Assembly (NCBI GenBank): GCA_963757065.1 | Contig: CAVWQC010000008.1 | Coordinates: forward strand, 186,001 to 250,000 | Direction: 5' to 3' | Source of the DNA: PNON01 sp963757065 | Lineage (GTDB): Bacteria; Chloroflexota; Anaerolineae; Anaerolineales; Anaerolineaceae | DNA: 64,000 bases | Shown here: positions 44,985-55,021 of the stretch, one piece after another | How the letters are laid out: every line of letters begins with the position of its first letter | How positions within the stretch are numbered: position 1 is the first letter of the stretch | The notes under the pieces: generated by a model | The model's input: only the letters and a program-made list of their open reading frames with translations | Database searches by the model: none | What the model was told of the DNA's origin: nothing | Made by a program: the position numbers and the translations under genes

Positions 44985-45061
44985 TGGCGGGAGCGACGGG
45001 ATTTGAACCCGCGGTCTCGGCCTTGACAGGGCCGCATGTTAAACCACTACACCACGCCCCC
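44985..45061 (-). tRNA. tRNA-Asp (anticodon GTC)
   Basis: The 77-nt gene can be folded by eye. The 7-bp acceptor stem is GGGGGCG/CGCTCCC, with one G-U pair. The D arm contains TAGTGGTTTAA. The anticodon stem-loop is CGGCC-CTGTCAA-GGCCG with anticodon GTC. The T arm is GCGGGTTCGAATCCCGT, followed by discriminator G and an encoded CCA end. Confidence 0.97.
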
Positions 45062-45111
45062 GAGCCTCAAGATAATATCACAACCAAATAATAGCGTCAA
45101 GGAATTAGTGG

Positions 45112-45564
45112 TTATAAATTGTAAATCCATTCATCTGAATTGCGCTCCCATTCCACCAGTTCTTCAGGTTTAAACCAGAGGGCAATTTCCTCTTCGCCGC
45201 GTTCCGGTTTGTCAGATGCATGGGTGAGATTACGCTCGGGGATGAGAGCAAAGTCGTGCCGAATGGTTCCAGGGGCGGCTTCTGCTGGATTGGTTTTTCC
45301 CATTGTCTGGCGAACTGTGGCAACCACATTACGCCCTTCCCAGACCATGGCCATAACAGGTGAAGAACAGATATACCGCAACAAACCCGGGTAAAAAGGT
45401 TTGCCAATATGCTCGTGATAATGTGTCTCAGCAAGTTTCTGATCAACTGTCATGAATTTTGCAGCAACAAGTTTCAAACCGCGTGATTCCAACCGTTTAA
45501 TGATCTCCCCGATCAACCCGCGCTGCACGCCATCCGGTTTTATGAGTACCAATGTTCGTTCCAT
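45112..45564 (-). CDS. ndk: Nucleoside diphosphate kinase
   Basis: The 150-residue enzyme transfers the gamma-phosphate between nucleoside tri- and diphosphates. It has the N-terminal LIKPDGVQRGLIGEI, the catalytic His in RNLTHASD (family NxxHxSD) and PGTIRHDFAL. The start is taken as ATG 45564 (MERTLVLIKPDG); GTG 45570 would add two residues. It lies 51 nt upstream of the tRNA-Asp gene on the same strand and is monocistronic. Confidence 0.96.
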   Translation of the reverse strand: MERTLVLIKPDGVQRGLIGEIIKRLESRGLKLVAAKFMTVDQKLAETHYHEHIGKPFYPGLLRYICSSPVMAMVWEGRNVVATVRQTMGKTNPAEAAPGTIRHDFALIPERNLTHASDKPERGEEEIALWFKPEELVEWERNSDEWIYNL

Positions 45565-45590
45565 AATCACCTCTGATCCGATTCAAAAAT

Positions 45591-45614
45591 CAACTCGGGA
45601 GTTACCCCGAGTTG
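45591..45614 (-). terminator. Terminator after the TPR/PDWL gene
   Basis: CAACTCGGG pairs with CCCGAGTTG around a 6-nt loop, followed by a T-rich tail on the minus strand. It lies 23 nt past the stop at 45637 and just upstream of ndk. Confidence 0.8.
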
Positions 45615-45636
45615 AAAAAGATACCACATATTTTGG

Positions 45637-48600
45637 TTATTGCAAATACTCTTCTGCACGGGTATATGCATCCAACGCGGTCTGTAACTTGCCTGATCGT
45701 CCCAGTGCATCACCCAAAGTCATCCATAATCCAAAATCGGTTGGATATGTCTCGGTTGCTTTGGATAATTGTTCGATGACCTTATCGAGATGAATCTCTT
45801 TCTTGATAAGCTGACTAAATTTTTCCTGGGCAGATTCGAGATCACCAGATTTGATCGATTTAACGCCCTGGTTATAGATTTTATCCAATTCTTTCAGATT
45901 CTCAACGACCGCAGGTTCTTCTGCAGCTACTGGTTCAGGAATGGGAGTTTCCACTTCTTCCCCGACGCTTAATTCAGTTTCAGAGACTACCTGCTCTTCT
46001 GCAATTGTCTCAATCTCAGCAATATCTTCAACAGGTTTGACTTCTTCTACGACCGGTTCAGCCTCCATTACTGGTTCTTCAACAGCTTCTGGTGTTGATA
46101 CCTCTTCCAATTCCGGAATAACCGGCTCTTCAACAACCACCTCTGGCACTTCCTCAACCGCAGTTGGAACTTCCTCAACCACAGCTGGAACTTCCAGAAC
46201 TTCAGGAACCGTTTCTTCGGATGCTAGTTCTAATGGAACCAATTCAGGCTGTTCACCTGTAACTTCCGCGGATTCAGTCATTTCAGCAAGTGGTTGCTCT
46301 GCAGCAGTTAATTCTGGTGAAGGTTCTTCAACTTCGACCGGCATTTCCGCGACTGGTAGTTGTTCTTCACCTTCCATGGTTCCCTGTAATTCCATGGGAA
46401 TATTTTCCACCTGACCAACTTCTTCTACTGGTGTTTCAGAAACTGGCTCAACATCGAAAGGTAGTAAATCTGATGTGGAAATCGGTTTCGGTTTTTCAAT
46501 TTCCTGGGGAACGTCCGTCAGAGATTCTGCAATAATACCAATTTCTGCAGCCTGAGCCACCTCACCAAGATCAGCAAACTCTTGTTTGTTATCCAGTTCG
46601 GGAGATACTTCTTGATCTGTGACTGACAACTCATCAATGACAGGTTCTGGTTCAGGGGTAAGGCCTTTCAACCAATCCGGGACATCAACCGCGGTTGATT
46701 CGACTGTCGATCCTTTCAGATCCAGGTCACTTAGCCAGTTAGGAACTTCAGATTCTTCCGGTTGAGGTTCTTCCAATGATGCCGGAGTTATCGGTGCCTG
46801 TTCGGTTGGCTCATTCTCAGAGAATCCTTTCAGCCAATCAGGAAATTCATCCGTCGTTTCTTGAGCAGCATCAGCGATTGGGCTGGTTCCTTCCGGATAA
46901 CCATCCAGTTCTTTTAGCCAGTCAGGCAGTTCATTAGCCAGGTCATCAGGATTTGGAGGCAGAATAGAGGTTGTCGGTCTTTCCTCTTCAGTATTAGTAA
47001 CAGCCTCAACTGACTCAGGCAGTTCCGCTTCCACATTTTGAATAGGAGCGATTTCTTCAGGTATTTCAGATACTTCTGCTACTTCAGACTGTACAGGTTC
47101 TTCTGAAGAATCCTGATCCAACATACTTAACCAGGATGGCATGGAACCATCATTTTCTTCAGGTGTTTCAGGAAGAACTGCTGTGGCTTTATCCGATGTT
47201 TCAACCGGTATTCCAGCCAGCCAGTCTGGCGCTACTTCTTCAGCCGGCAAGTTTGTAGTTACAATTTCTGGCCCCGGTTCATGGGATCTTGGAGCTGGTT
47301 GTGTGGGAGCTTCAACGTTTATTGCCTTTGGAGCCTCAGGAGTTTCAACTTTTTCCTCTTCAGACACTGCAGAAAGATCTTGCAGCCAATCAGGAACATC
47401 ATCCGGAGATAAGATCGACGTACCGCCAGCTGAAGGGAATATCTCTTCCATGTTGAGTTTGTCTGTTTGGGGCGAGTGAGAAGAGGTAGATACTGGTGCA
47501 GGAGTCTCTGGCTGCCACTCGGTTGAAGCATCAGATTTAAATACAGCTGCCTGTTCATTGGAAGGTTTGCCTTGTTCTTCCAAACCCTTTAGCCAATCTG
47601 GTGTGCCACTTTCCGGTTCTTCCTCCTCATTTGGCAAATGTAGAGATGCTGTTCCACCGGAAGTTGTTGCATCTTGTGGTGGTTGTTCACCGGAAAGCCA
47701 GTCATTGAGTTTATTACTCGTTTCTTCAGAAACAACATCATCGACTGCGTCAGTTTTAACTGGTTCGACTTCTGATTCATCAAAAGCAGGGGCTAATCCC
47801 TGAACCCAATCAGGAATATCTGCAGGAACTATTGGAACATCAGCAGGTTCAGCTTCTGGTTCAAGGTGGATCACTGAAGTTGCAGGTGTATCTTCTTGAA
47901 TCGATCCTGCCGCAGCCCAGCCTGATGCCTTCAACCAGTCCGGGATTTCAACTTCACTCTCTTCTGCAGATTTTTCGGTATCTTTTAGCCAATTGGGTAA
48001 TTCATTATCCTGTGGTTCCATTTCAATCTGCTGGGTTGATGGGGATTCTTCAGGGGAAAGGACAATCGGTGAAACTGGTTCTGAGATGTCCAGGTTGGAT
48101 GATTCCTCTGCCCGGGGAGTTTCCAGGGTTTCAGATGAAGTGTCTTGTACATTTTCTGGAACAACATTTTCCGGTTGATCAGATGATGGCAAGGCTGATG
48201 AATCCAGGATTCTGAGTGAAGCCTTTTTCGCCCAGTTCCTCGCCTTCACCTGTCAGGTCAGAAAGCACCCAATCAGGAGGCGTTTCATCTGTCATTTCAG
48301 GAGAAGGTTCCGGGGTTGGTTGTATAGGTTTCTGGTTTGGATCGTATTCCAGTTTCTCGATCGGAATCGTATCTTCAGGAACCTGTTCCGATGATTGGTA
48401 TTGATCATTCACCATCGTTTCATAAGGATCTAAGTTGATGATTTTCTGTTTATAGGGTTCACCATCAGCTTTTTTCCCTGAATCTTCAAGGATTTTCAGC
48501 ATGATTTTATTTGCTTCAAGACAGTGCGGGAATTTATTTAATAATCGTCCGCACAGCTCAGTTGCTTCAACTTTCATATTTAAGTTGTAGTACATCCGTG

Positions 48601-49111
48601 CGAGCAATACTTCAAGGTCGACCCGGTCAGGGGATTCAGCCAGAAGAGATTTGATCTCTGCTACTGCCTGCCGATATTGATTTCCCCGGGCATACATCCG
48701 GCATAGAGCACCCCTGGTTAAGCGAATTTTTAACGGCTCTTCACCGTCCCGTTTTCCGTAGAGGTGTTTTAGTTCATCCTGGATAGCTTGATTGGAGGGT
48801 TGTGATTCAAATGCACGTTCCATGTGCCAGATCGAAGCTGCGAGGTTTCCTTCATCTTCGCGGATGATGCTCATCCCCACCTGGGTAATGAAATCATCCG
48901 GAGCAACCGTTAGGATCCGTTGAAAAACATCCATTGCTTCAGCATGACGGTGACCTTCGAGATATGCTTTACCAAGCAACCGGTAAGTTTCAATATATTT
49001 GGGATAATACTGCAAAATATACTGGCAATGAGCTACAGCTTCATCGGTTTGACCCCGGTCGATCAGATTACTAATCTCCCGATTATATGCTCTTAAAGAA
49101 ATATTAGCCAT
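45637..49111 (-). CDS. TPR protein with long acidic PDWL-repeat region, broken by one frameshift near 48225
   Basis: The repaired product is about 1157 residues. Residues 1-230 form TPRs (for example IETYRLLGKAYLEGHRHAEA and LEVLLARMYYNLNMKVEA). Then comes a long, very acidic, Pro/Glu/Val/Thr-rich and likely disordered region. It contains 13 short motifs of the form P-[DNS]-W-[LV] plus variants such as LPDWLKELDG, FPDWLKGFSE and VPDWLKGLTP. The end has a further TPR pair (SAQEKFSQLIKKE and LQTALDAYTRAEEYLQ). The frame is restored by removing one A from the AAAAA in GGCGAAAAAGGC (minus strand), giving GEKASLRILDSS. It is probably a scaffold; binding partners are unknown. It lies downstream of the sigma factor gene. 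Confidence 0.85.
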
Positions 49112-49234
49112 TTCAGGGTTCCTCCCTTAAATAGTATGCATCAACTGAACTATCAATGCAAGTATCATACCGGAAAGAAAGGCTATCCATATAAACCAGA
49201 AGATGTTTTCAATCTTCTTTCTTCAGAAATCTAG

Positions 49235-50455
49235 CTATTCACCCAAATAATCGCGCAGTTTTCGCCGGATGGTTGGGTGGCGTAAACGACTTAAAGCCTG
49301 AGCTTCGATTTGGCGTACTCTTTCCCTCGTTACTCCCATCTTACGGCCAACTTCTTCCAATGTGTATGCCTGTCCATCTAAAAGACCGTAGCGCAACTGC
49401 AGAATGCGTACCTCTCTGGGAGGGAGGGAATTTAATACCTCTTCAATATGCTCGCGTAATAAGTTATATGTAGCAGTCTCATCAGGTGGAGGAGATTGAT
49501 CGTCTTCAATAAAATCACCGAGCACGGAATCTTCTTCGTCATCGGTCGGAGTTTCAAGGGATAACGGTCTGCGAGCGACCTGAATCATATTTTCCACTTT
49601 TTTGGGTGGAACATCCAAAGCAATAGCCAATTCGTCCACACTTGGTTCACGTCCAAGCCGCTGGGTCAGTTGATGCTGAACTCGTAATAGCTTATTGATC
49701 TGATCACCCATATGGACAGGGACCCGGATCGTTCGACCCTGGTCTGCAATGGCGCGTGTCACTGCCTGGCGTATCCACCAGGTGGCATAAGTACTAAATT
49801 TGTGCCCTCTCCGGTAATCGAATTTCTTGGTTGCCCGGATCAGACCAATATTGCCTTCCTGGATCAAATCAAGGAAAGGAACACCGCGTCCCATATATTT
49901 CTTGGCGACAGAAATAACCAGCCTGCTGTTGGCTGTAATCAGATGCTCACGAGCATCCCAACCATCTTCAATTAAATGACGAAGTTCAGCCTTCCTATGG
50001 GTAAATACATTTCCTTTTGCCAGTTCTTCCCTGGACATTCGACCGAGTTCAATCCGTTGAGCCAGTGATACTTCTTCTTTTGCATTTAGGAGAGGAACCC
50101 TGCTTACCTCTTTCAGGTATAACCCGATGGTATCGTTTGTATCGATATTGGCTAAATCATCTACGTCACTACCAGTAACCTCTTCATCTTCCTCCTCTTC
50201 ATCAGTAGCAAGTTCTTCCTCACTTGGACCTTCAATAGATGAAAGATCTTCAATATACGGAATACCTGCACTAAGGAGTGCGGCAAAAGCCTCTTCCAGC
50301 TGTTCCACATCCTGTTCTGCATCAGGATAAAAATGCAAAATATCGTCGATTGTTACAAAAGTCTTTTGTCGACCTAATGTAATTAATCGAGCTATAACTG
50401 AATACTCATCATCTTCCGCTTCAACCACATTTACAATCATGTCATCCATAATCAA
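49235..50455 (-). CDS. sigA: Primary RNA polymerase sigma factor (sigma-70, RpoD/SigA)
   Basis: The 406-residue sigma factor has an acidic N-terminal region (ELATDEEEEDEEVTG), region 1.2 (DTNDTIGLYLKEVSRVPLL), region 2 with DLIQEGNIGLIRATKKFD and FSTYATWWIRQAVTRAI, region 3 and region 4.2 with TLEEVGRKMGVTRERVRQIE. This is the housekeeping form (group 1). The start is TTG 50455, 6 nt after GGAAAG; ATG 50449 two codons on is an alternative but lies 15 nt from that site. It has 194 nt of upstream noncoding DNA. Confidence 0.95.
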   Translation of the reverse strand: MIMDDMIVNVVEAEDDEYSVIARLITLGRQKTFVTIDDILHFYPDAEQDVEQLEEAFAALLSAGIPYIEDLSSIEGPSEEELATDEEEEDEEVTGSDVDDLANIDTNDTIGLYLKEVSRVPLLNAKEEVSLAQRIELGRMSREELAKGNVFTHRKAELRHLIEDGWDAREHLITANSRLVISVAKKYMGRGVPFLDLIQEGNIGLIRATKKFDYRRGHKFSTYATWWIRQAVTRAIADQGRTIRVPVHMGDQINKLLRVQHQLTQRLGREPSVDELAIALDVPPKKVENMIQVARRPLSLETPTDDEEDSVLGDFIEDDQSPPPDETATYNLLREHIEEVLNSLPPREVRILQLRYGLLDGQAYTLEEVGRKMGVTRERVRQIEAQALSRLRHPTIRRKLRDYLGE

Positions 50456-50649
50456 TATTATCTTTCCTTAAAAAGGCAAATTTTACTTAGCAAGATCAGC
50501 CACCCTGCTTTTTCCTTAGCATATCTGCAGTTCGAATTTGCCTATGGGTATGCACATTTGATAAAGCTAATTTAGAATACACCGATTTACAGTCGATTTC
50601 AATACCTATATCTCTTTGTTAATAGTTAGATCTTTCAGTTTCGGCAATT

Positions 50650-51225
50650 TCATGGCGAAACTGTAGCTGTCTCTGAAGCAAACGGTGTTGGAGTGGAAAA
50701 GAATTGAGTAAATATATCCAATACGTTTTCAACACTTATCTTGTTCAAAATCACAGCCTCTCCATTTTGCAATCTCGCATAATATCCAGATTCGATCGGA
50801 GTTTGGTCACCAATTAATATTGTGTCTTTTTGCCCATTAGAATACTCCAGCAGGATATCAAGTGTAGGCTGCTTTTTTAACCCCAACAATTCATCTGAGG
50901 TGTTACTGCTCAACAATCTATACACTTTAAAGGATAAAATCTCACTTAGTTTTTCCTGAAAAATGCCAGCGCCATCTGCATAGCCGAGTGGGGAAATCAC
51001 TTTCCAACCCAGATTAGCATCTTTTATGACGACTACTTCGTGATCTTTTGATATAAGGGTTACCCTGGTTATATCATTCTCAGAATAAAGTACCACTTTA
51101 TACACAGTAGGAGTCGAAGTTTTTTGAATGAAAGGCAAGTCATCTCCGCGTTTCTCAAGAAACAAGGTTAATGCTGCCAAGACTATAAATATAAGAATAG
51201 CAATCCACGCTGGTTTTCGGATCAC
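50650..51225 (-). CDS. DUF4340 domain-containing membrane-anchored protein
   Basis: The 191-residue protein has one N-terminal membrane helix (AWIAILIFIVLAALTLFL) and a beta-rich domain with repeats of TLDILLEYSNGQKDTILIGD and YYARLQNGEAVILNKIS. This is a DUF4340-like module, usually found next to GldG in bacterial ABC operons. It starts 3 nt after the GldG-like gene's stop, so it belongs to that operon as the last gene. It is predicted to be outside the membrane; the role is unknown. Confidence 0.85.
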   Translation of the reverse strand: MIRKPAWIAILIFIVLAALTLFLEKRGDDLPFIQKTSTPTVYKVVLYSENDITRVTLISKDHEVVVIKDANLGWKVISPLGYADGAGIFQEKLSEILSFKVYRLLSSNTSDELLGLKKQPTLDILLEYSNGQKDTILIGDQTPIESGYYARLQNGEAVILNKISVENVLDIFTQFFSTPTPFASETATVSP

Positions 51226-51228
51226 AAG

Positions 51229-52785
51229 CTATCCTCGTTTTTTCCGCTGAACCCATACGATGATTCCAGCGATAAGTATCAATCCTGGCATGAGAAAAAC
51301 TGAACCTAAAACCAGGAGGTTCATTACAATATTTTGGGGTGGAACCAAAATCCGCTGAGTGGTCTTTTTGGGGGTCAGGTTTATTAACTTATCCTGTTGA
51401 GCAGCCCAGTCTATCGAGTTAATAATAAAATCGCCATTTCCGAAAGCGGTATAGTTTTTTGTTATGGCAAAATTAGAATTTCCTACAACCACTATTCTGC
51501 CGTTTGTTGATGAATTAATTCCAGCTACTGCCAGCGGCACCGGTCCTGGAAAGTCCACACCATCGTCATATTTAACCTGGTTTTGTTGTAAACCGGCAAA
51601 GTCTGTTTCACCCCAGGCTTGATCAGCAGTCCAAACCAGGGTCGTCAGTTGTATATTTTCTGGTGGAGTTTGAGCTGCAACGACACTCCGCGATGAAGGA
51701 AATATAGTAATCAGACCCGCCAATTTTTTTACGATCGGGTGATCGCCATATTCGTTGGCAACTGCCTGAGATGGTGATTGCGAATTGGCATCAATCACGA
51801 AATCATTAGCAAGAAGTATTCCCCATGTATTCATCGCATACTCTGCCAAAGGATCAGGGGTGTTCCCAAACTGGGTTAGTGGGACGGGATCTTCAAGGAT
51901 GAGTAGAGACTTTCCGGAGTCAACGAACTGTTTTAGTAAATTCACTTCATCAACAGTCAAAGGTTTGATGGGGCCAGCAATTATTATTTCTTCAGCATCT
52001 GCAGGAATTTGCGGGTTGGCAGCTAAATTCAATGTAGCCACCATATAATTCTTCGATTCAAGGACCGTCTTTACCTGACCATACGAGCTTTCATCTGACC
52101 CCATTGGATCATGTTCACCGTGCCCGGTCAGGAAGTAGATTGCATGTTTTGTAGGATTGATCAATTTGATGATCGAGGTAACAATCTCTTCTTCAGAGAC
52201 CAACTTTACCTGCTCTATTTGATCTTTAAGCAGTAAAACAATAGTACCATCCGTGGTAATACTATATTTATTGGCTGTGATCGGATCTGCAACCGGATCT
52301 ATAAATTGATAATCAAAGTTGCCTGCACTATTCGATTTTAAATTAGACAGTAAAGAATCTGCCTGGTCTATGGGGTATTGTGGTGAAAAGAAAGCAAGTG
52401 CGTTCACTTTTTCGGGCAAGCTTTTTAATGCAGCCACAGTCTCAGGAGCTAAAGTATTATCCTGGTCCTCCGTAAGGTCCCATTTGGTTGAATATTTATT
52501 AACAAGAAAATTTGCGACAACTAAAATACCTAAAACAGCTATGGAAAAGATAACAAAGTTACTTCCATATTTTAGCTGCCGGCCAGTAAAAAACGATCTT
52601 ACTTTTTCCGGGTCGAGCACAGCGAATAATGCGATGCCTATTACAATGAAGGCCAAACCAAGCTGCAGTGGAATATCAAATTTTCGGACGACAAAATAAT
52701 ACGCGGCAGAAAAAATAATGGCAATACCAGACAGCAGAAGAGCATATGGAGCATATTTCCGAAATTCAGGGTCCATTATCGCCAC
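51229..52785 (-). CDS. GldG-like ABC transporter-associated protein
   Basis: The 518-residue protein has two or three N-terminal membrane helices, then a long extracytoplasmic domain, and one C-terminal helix (NLLVLGSVFLMPGLILIAGI). The middle has the GldG/ABC_transp_aux type features KYSTKWDLTEDQDNTLAPET, HAIYFLTGHGEHDP and LLKQFVDSGKSLLILEDPVP. In gliding bacteria GldG works with GldA and GldF; elsewhere these operons have unassigned functions. It overlaps the permease gene end by 10 nt. Confidence 0.9.
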   Translation of the reverse strand: MAIMDPEFRKYAPYALLLSGIAIIFSAAYYFVVRKFDIPLQLGLAFIVIGIALFAVLDPEKVRSFFTGRQLKYGSNFVIFSIAVLGILVVANFLVNKYSTKWDLTEDQDNTLAPETVAALKSLPEKVNALAFFSPQYPIDQADSLLSNLKSNSAGNFDYQFIDPVADPITANKYSITTDGTIVLLLKDQIEQVKLVSEEEIVTSIIKLINPTKHAIYFLTGHGEHDPMGSDESSYGQVKTVLESKNYMVATLNLAANPQIPADAEEIIIAGPIKPLTVDEVNLLKQFVDSGKSLLILEDPVPLTQFGNTPDPLAEYAMNTWGILLANDFVIDANSQSPSQAVANEYGDHPIVKKLAGLITIFPSSRSVVAAQTPPENIQLTTLVWTADQAWGETDFAGLQQNQVKYDDGVDFPGPVPLAVAGINSSTNGRIVVVGNSNFAITKNYTAFGNGDFIINSIDWAAQQDKLINLTPKKTTQRILVPPQNIVMNLLVLGSVFLMPGLILIAGIIVWVQRKKRG

Positions 52786-53507
52786 CTCCGTGATTCAACC
52801 GACATCGTTCCCAGGAACAACGCCAATACAGTGACACTAAGGTAATAAACAATATCTTTCAATTCAATTATCCCTCTGAGGAAAGTGTTATAGAAATGTT
52901 CGCTTAAGTCCAGGTAGGTGAAGATTTGTCCTCCTGTTGCTGCTTGAATCCTTGATGGATACCCGATCATCCACAAAACAAGAAGAATACCGAGAGTAGT
53001 AAAGAATGCTGCAATCTGATTGCTGAACAGGCTGGATGCAAACACACCGATCGCGACAAAAACGGCCACAAGGAAAATGACACCCAAATAACCCGCTACC
53101 ATTAGTCCCTGGTCAATTCCCGGTTTAACAAATATATTCATTACAATAGGAAAGATAAAAGTAAGGGTGATGATGGCGATGTAGAAAAGGAAACCGCCGA
53201 ACCATTTACCGACAATCAATTCCCAATCACGAACAGGAGCTGTTAGCAGCGTTTCAAGAGTTCCCATTCTTTGTTCATCAGCAATTGTGCGCATAGTTAC
53301 AGCGGGAGTTGTGAATAGTAATAAAGTCACCAGTGGGCTTAAAATGACTTGAATTGATGGAGGATATTGATTGACAACAGCATTAAGCATATTTGCGTAA
53401 AATATTATTCCCAGGATTAACATGATAATAAATGCGACCACATATGCTATGGGGCTGATGATGTACAGGTTAAATTCCCGTTTTGCAATTGTCCAAACGT
53501 TTCTCAT
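52776..53507 (-). CDS. ABC transporter permease, GldF/NosY type (ABC-2)
   Basis: The 243-residue membrane protein has six helices and the ABC-2 type layout. It begins with NVWTIAKREFNLYIISPIAYV, then RTIADEQRMGTLETLLTAPV, a motif conserved in GldF-type permeases, and a long C-terminal helix near YYLSVTVLALFLGTMSV. It pairs with the ATPase encoded 3 nt upstream (end at 53511). The transported substrate is unknown. Confidence 0.92.
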   Translation of the reverse strand: MRNVWTIAKREFNLYIISPIAYVVAFIIMLILGIIFYANMLNAVVNQYPPSIQVILSPLVTLLLFTTPAVTMRTIADEQRMGTLETLLTAPVRDWELIVGKWFGGFLFYIAIITLTFIFPIVMNIFVKPGIDQGLMVAGYLGVIFLVAVFVAIGVFASSLFSNQIAAFFTTLGILLVLWMIGYPSRIQAATGGQIFTYLDLSEHFYNTFLRGIIELKDIVYYLSVTVLALFLGTMSVESRRWR

Positions 53508-53510
53508 ATT

Positions 53511-54527
53511 TCACCCATTATTTTCAATATATTCCGAAGTATCCCGAATTTCTTCCGTCAGGTTCATTGAATGTGATTCTTCCAAACCATCATCAAAAAA
53601 GTCAGGAGCTGGAGAATCTTCCCTGGTTAGTTGAAGGAATATCTCTTCCAGGCTGAGGTTTGCTGCCCGAAGTTCCAACAGGTCAAAACCTTTTTTGATC
53701 GTTAGGCGGGCAATTTCCGGTCTGGCATCAATAGCAGGAGATACATTAATTTCGAGAGTGTCCTCATTATATTTGTTTACTCCTTCGACACCTTTTAATT
53801 TCATTAACGGATTTATCAGATCATCCGCGATGCCGTTTACACGCAGCATGACATGTTGGGCACCGGATAATCGCAATTGCAGATGCTCAGGTGTGTCTTC
53901 AACCACTATCTTTCCCTTATTAATTATTAATACCCGGTTGCAGATTTGTTGAGCTTCGGAAAGAATGTGGGTGGAGAGTAAGACGGTTTTTTCCTTTCCA
54001 ATCTCTCTGATCAGGTTTCTTACTTCAATGATCTGCGCTGGATCCAAACCAATTGTGGGTTCATCCAAGATCAATACATCGGGACTATGAAGTAATGCCT
54101 GGGCAAGTCCTATCCTTTGTCGCATTCCTTTTGATAAGTTGCTTATGTACCCTGAGGCACGGTCTTCCATATGTACCCTGGCCAATGCTTTATCCACCTT
54201 GTCATCGCCATCGGGAAGATGACGCAAATCGGCCATATATTTCAAATATGAATAAACAGTCATCTCGTTATATAAAGGTACTGTCTCAGGCAAGTAACCA
54301 ACCAATCGGCGAACGTCCAAGGAATTCTTAATAACGTCAAATCCCCCGATTCGAGCAAAACCACTCGTAGGCGGCATGTAACCTGATAGGATTCTCATAG
54401 TCGTTGTTTTTCCGGCTCCGTTGGGTCCTAAAAAACCTACAACTTCACCTTTCTCAGCAGTAAAACTAATATTATCTATGGCACGCCGCTTGCCGTAATC
54501 TTTGGTCAGCCCTTCAACTTCGATCAT
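53511..54527 (-). CDS. ABC transporter ATP-binding protein (GldA/CcmA type)
   Basis: The 338-residue ATPase starts at ATG 54527 (MIEVEGLTKDYGKRR) with TAAGGAG upstream; the longer ORF start at 54593 is not supported. Walker A is GPNGAGKTT, the signature is LSKGMRQRIGLAQAL, Walker B is VLILDEPTIGLD and the H-loop is LLSTHILSEA. A C-terminal extension (residues 215-338) carries DUF4162-like sequence and an acidic end (ELRAANLSLEEIFLQLTRE). It is the first gene of the four-gene operon and has a good promoter. Confidence 0.94.
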   Translation of the reverse strand: MIEVEGLTKDYGKRRAIDNISFTAEKGEVVGFLGPNGAGKTTTMRILSGYMPPTSGFARIGGFDVIKNSLDVRRLVGYLPETVPLYNEMTVYSYLKYMADLRHLPDGDDKVDKALARVHMEDRASGYISNLSKGMRQRIGLAQALLHSPDVLILDEPTIGLDPAQIIEVRNLIREIGKEKTVLLSTHILSEAQQICNRVLIINKGKIVVEDTPEHLQLRLSGAQHVMLRVNGIADDLINPLMKLKGVEGVNKYNEDTLEINVSPAIDARPEIARLTIKKGFDLLELRAANLSLEEIFLQLTREDSPAPDFFDDGLEESHSMNLTEEIRDTSEYIENNG

Positions 54528-55021
54528 CGAAAGCTCCTTACAAAAAAATGGATTGCCCAAGCAGTATGCCAGGCAACCAGGGGTTTCTTCCAAGAAACAG
54601 CCAAATATTTTTTTATAGTTGGCTTGTAAGACTATACAACTAGGGAGATATTAAAGTCAAGTACCTTAGTAACTTCTAATCAGATACTAATGTCCTTAGA
54701 TAAATAGTGTATTAAGGAAATAATTGGGTGTGAAATATATGTTTGTATAGAAATTGAAATGAAGTAAAGAAGAAGAAGTAATAGATAATAATTCCAGATT
54801 AAACTTTGGACAAAGATGATTTCAATGAGTAGATAGTAATTTTCCTGTATATAATTTAGAGCACCTTGATTAATATACTAAAGGGCTGTAAAATTGGTTA
54901 AATGAAAGTGTAGTTGCATTAATTATAATATTGCAAGTGAAACAAGCTATTCTGTTAAGGAAGTAAATGGTAAAATAGTTTTTTATATTAATTTTTATAG
55001 TCAATATATAAGGGAGAAAGC
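54528..55021. other. 494-nt divergent intergenic region between the Gld operon and hppA
   Basis: It is very AT-rich. The left part holds the Gld-operon promoter; the right part must hold the hppA promoter, where GTTAAGGAAGTAAATGGTAAAAT is suggestive but not convincing. AGGGAGAAAG precedes the hppA start. I see no riboswitch fold or gene. Confidence 0.4.
54631..54660 (-). promoter_or_regulatory. Promoter of the Gld-type ABC operon
   Basis: On the minus strand, TTGACT (54655-54660) and TATAGT (54631-54636) are separated by 18 nt, about 100 nt upstream of the ATPase start codon. Confidence 0.6.

Noticed and set aside
45941..46414. Plus-strand Ser/Thr/Gly-rich frame
   Set aside because: It is the antisense reading of the acidic Glu/Val/Pro-rich tail of the TPR/PDWL protein.
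49136..49225. Possible 28-residue membrane peptide (minus strand) just downstream of the sigma factor gene
   Set aside because: It has a hydrophobic core but only an ATT start and no in-frame ATG, GTG or TTG before the core, so support is too weak.
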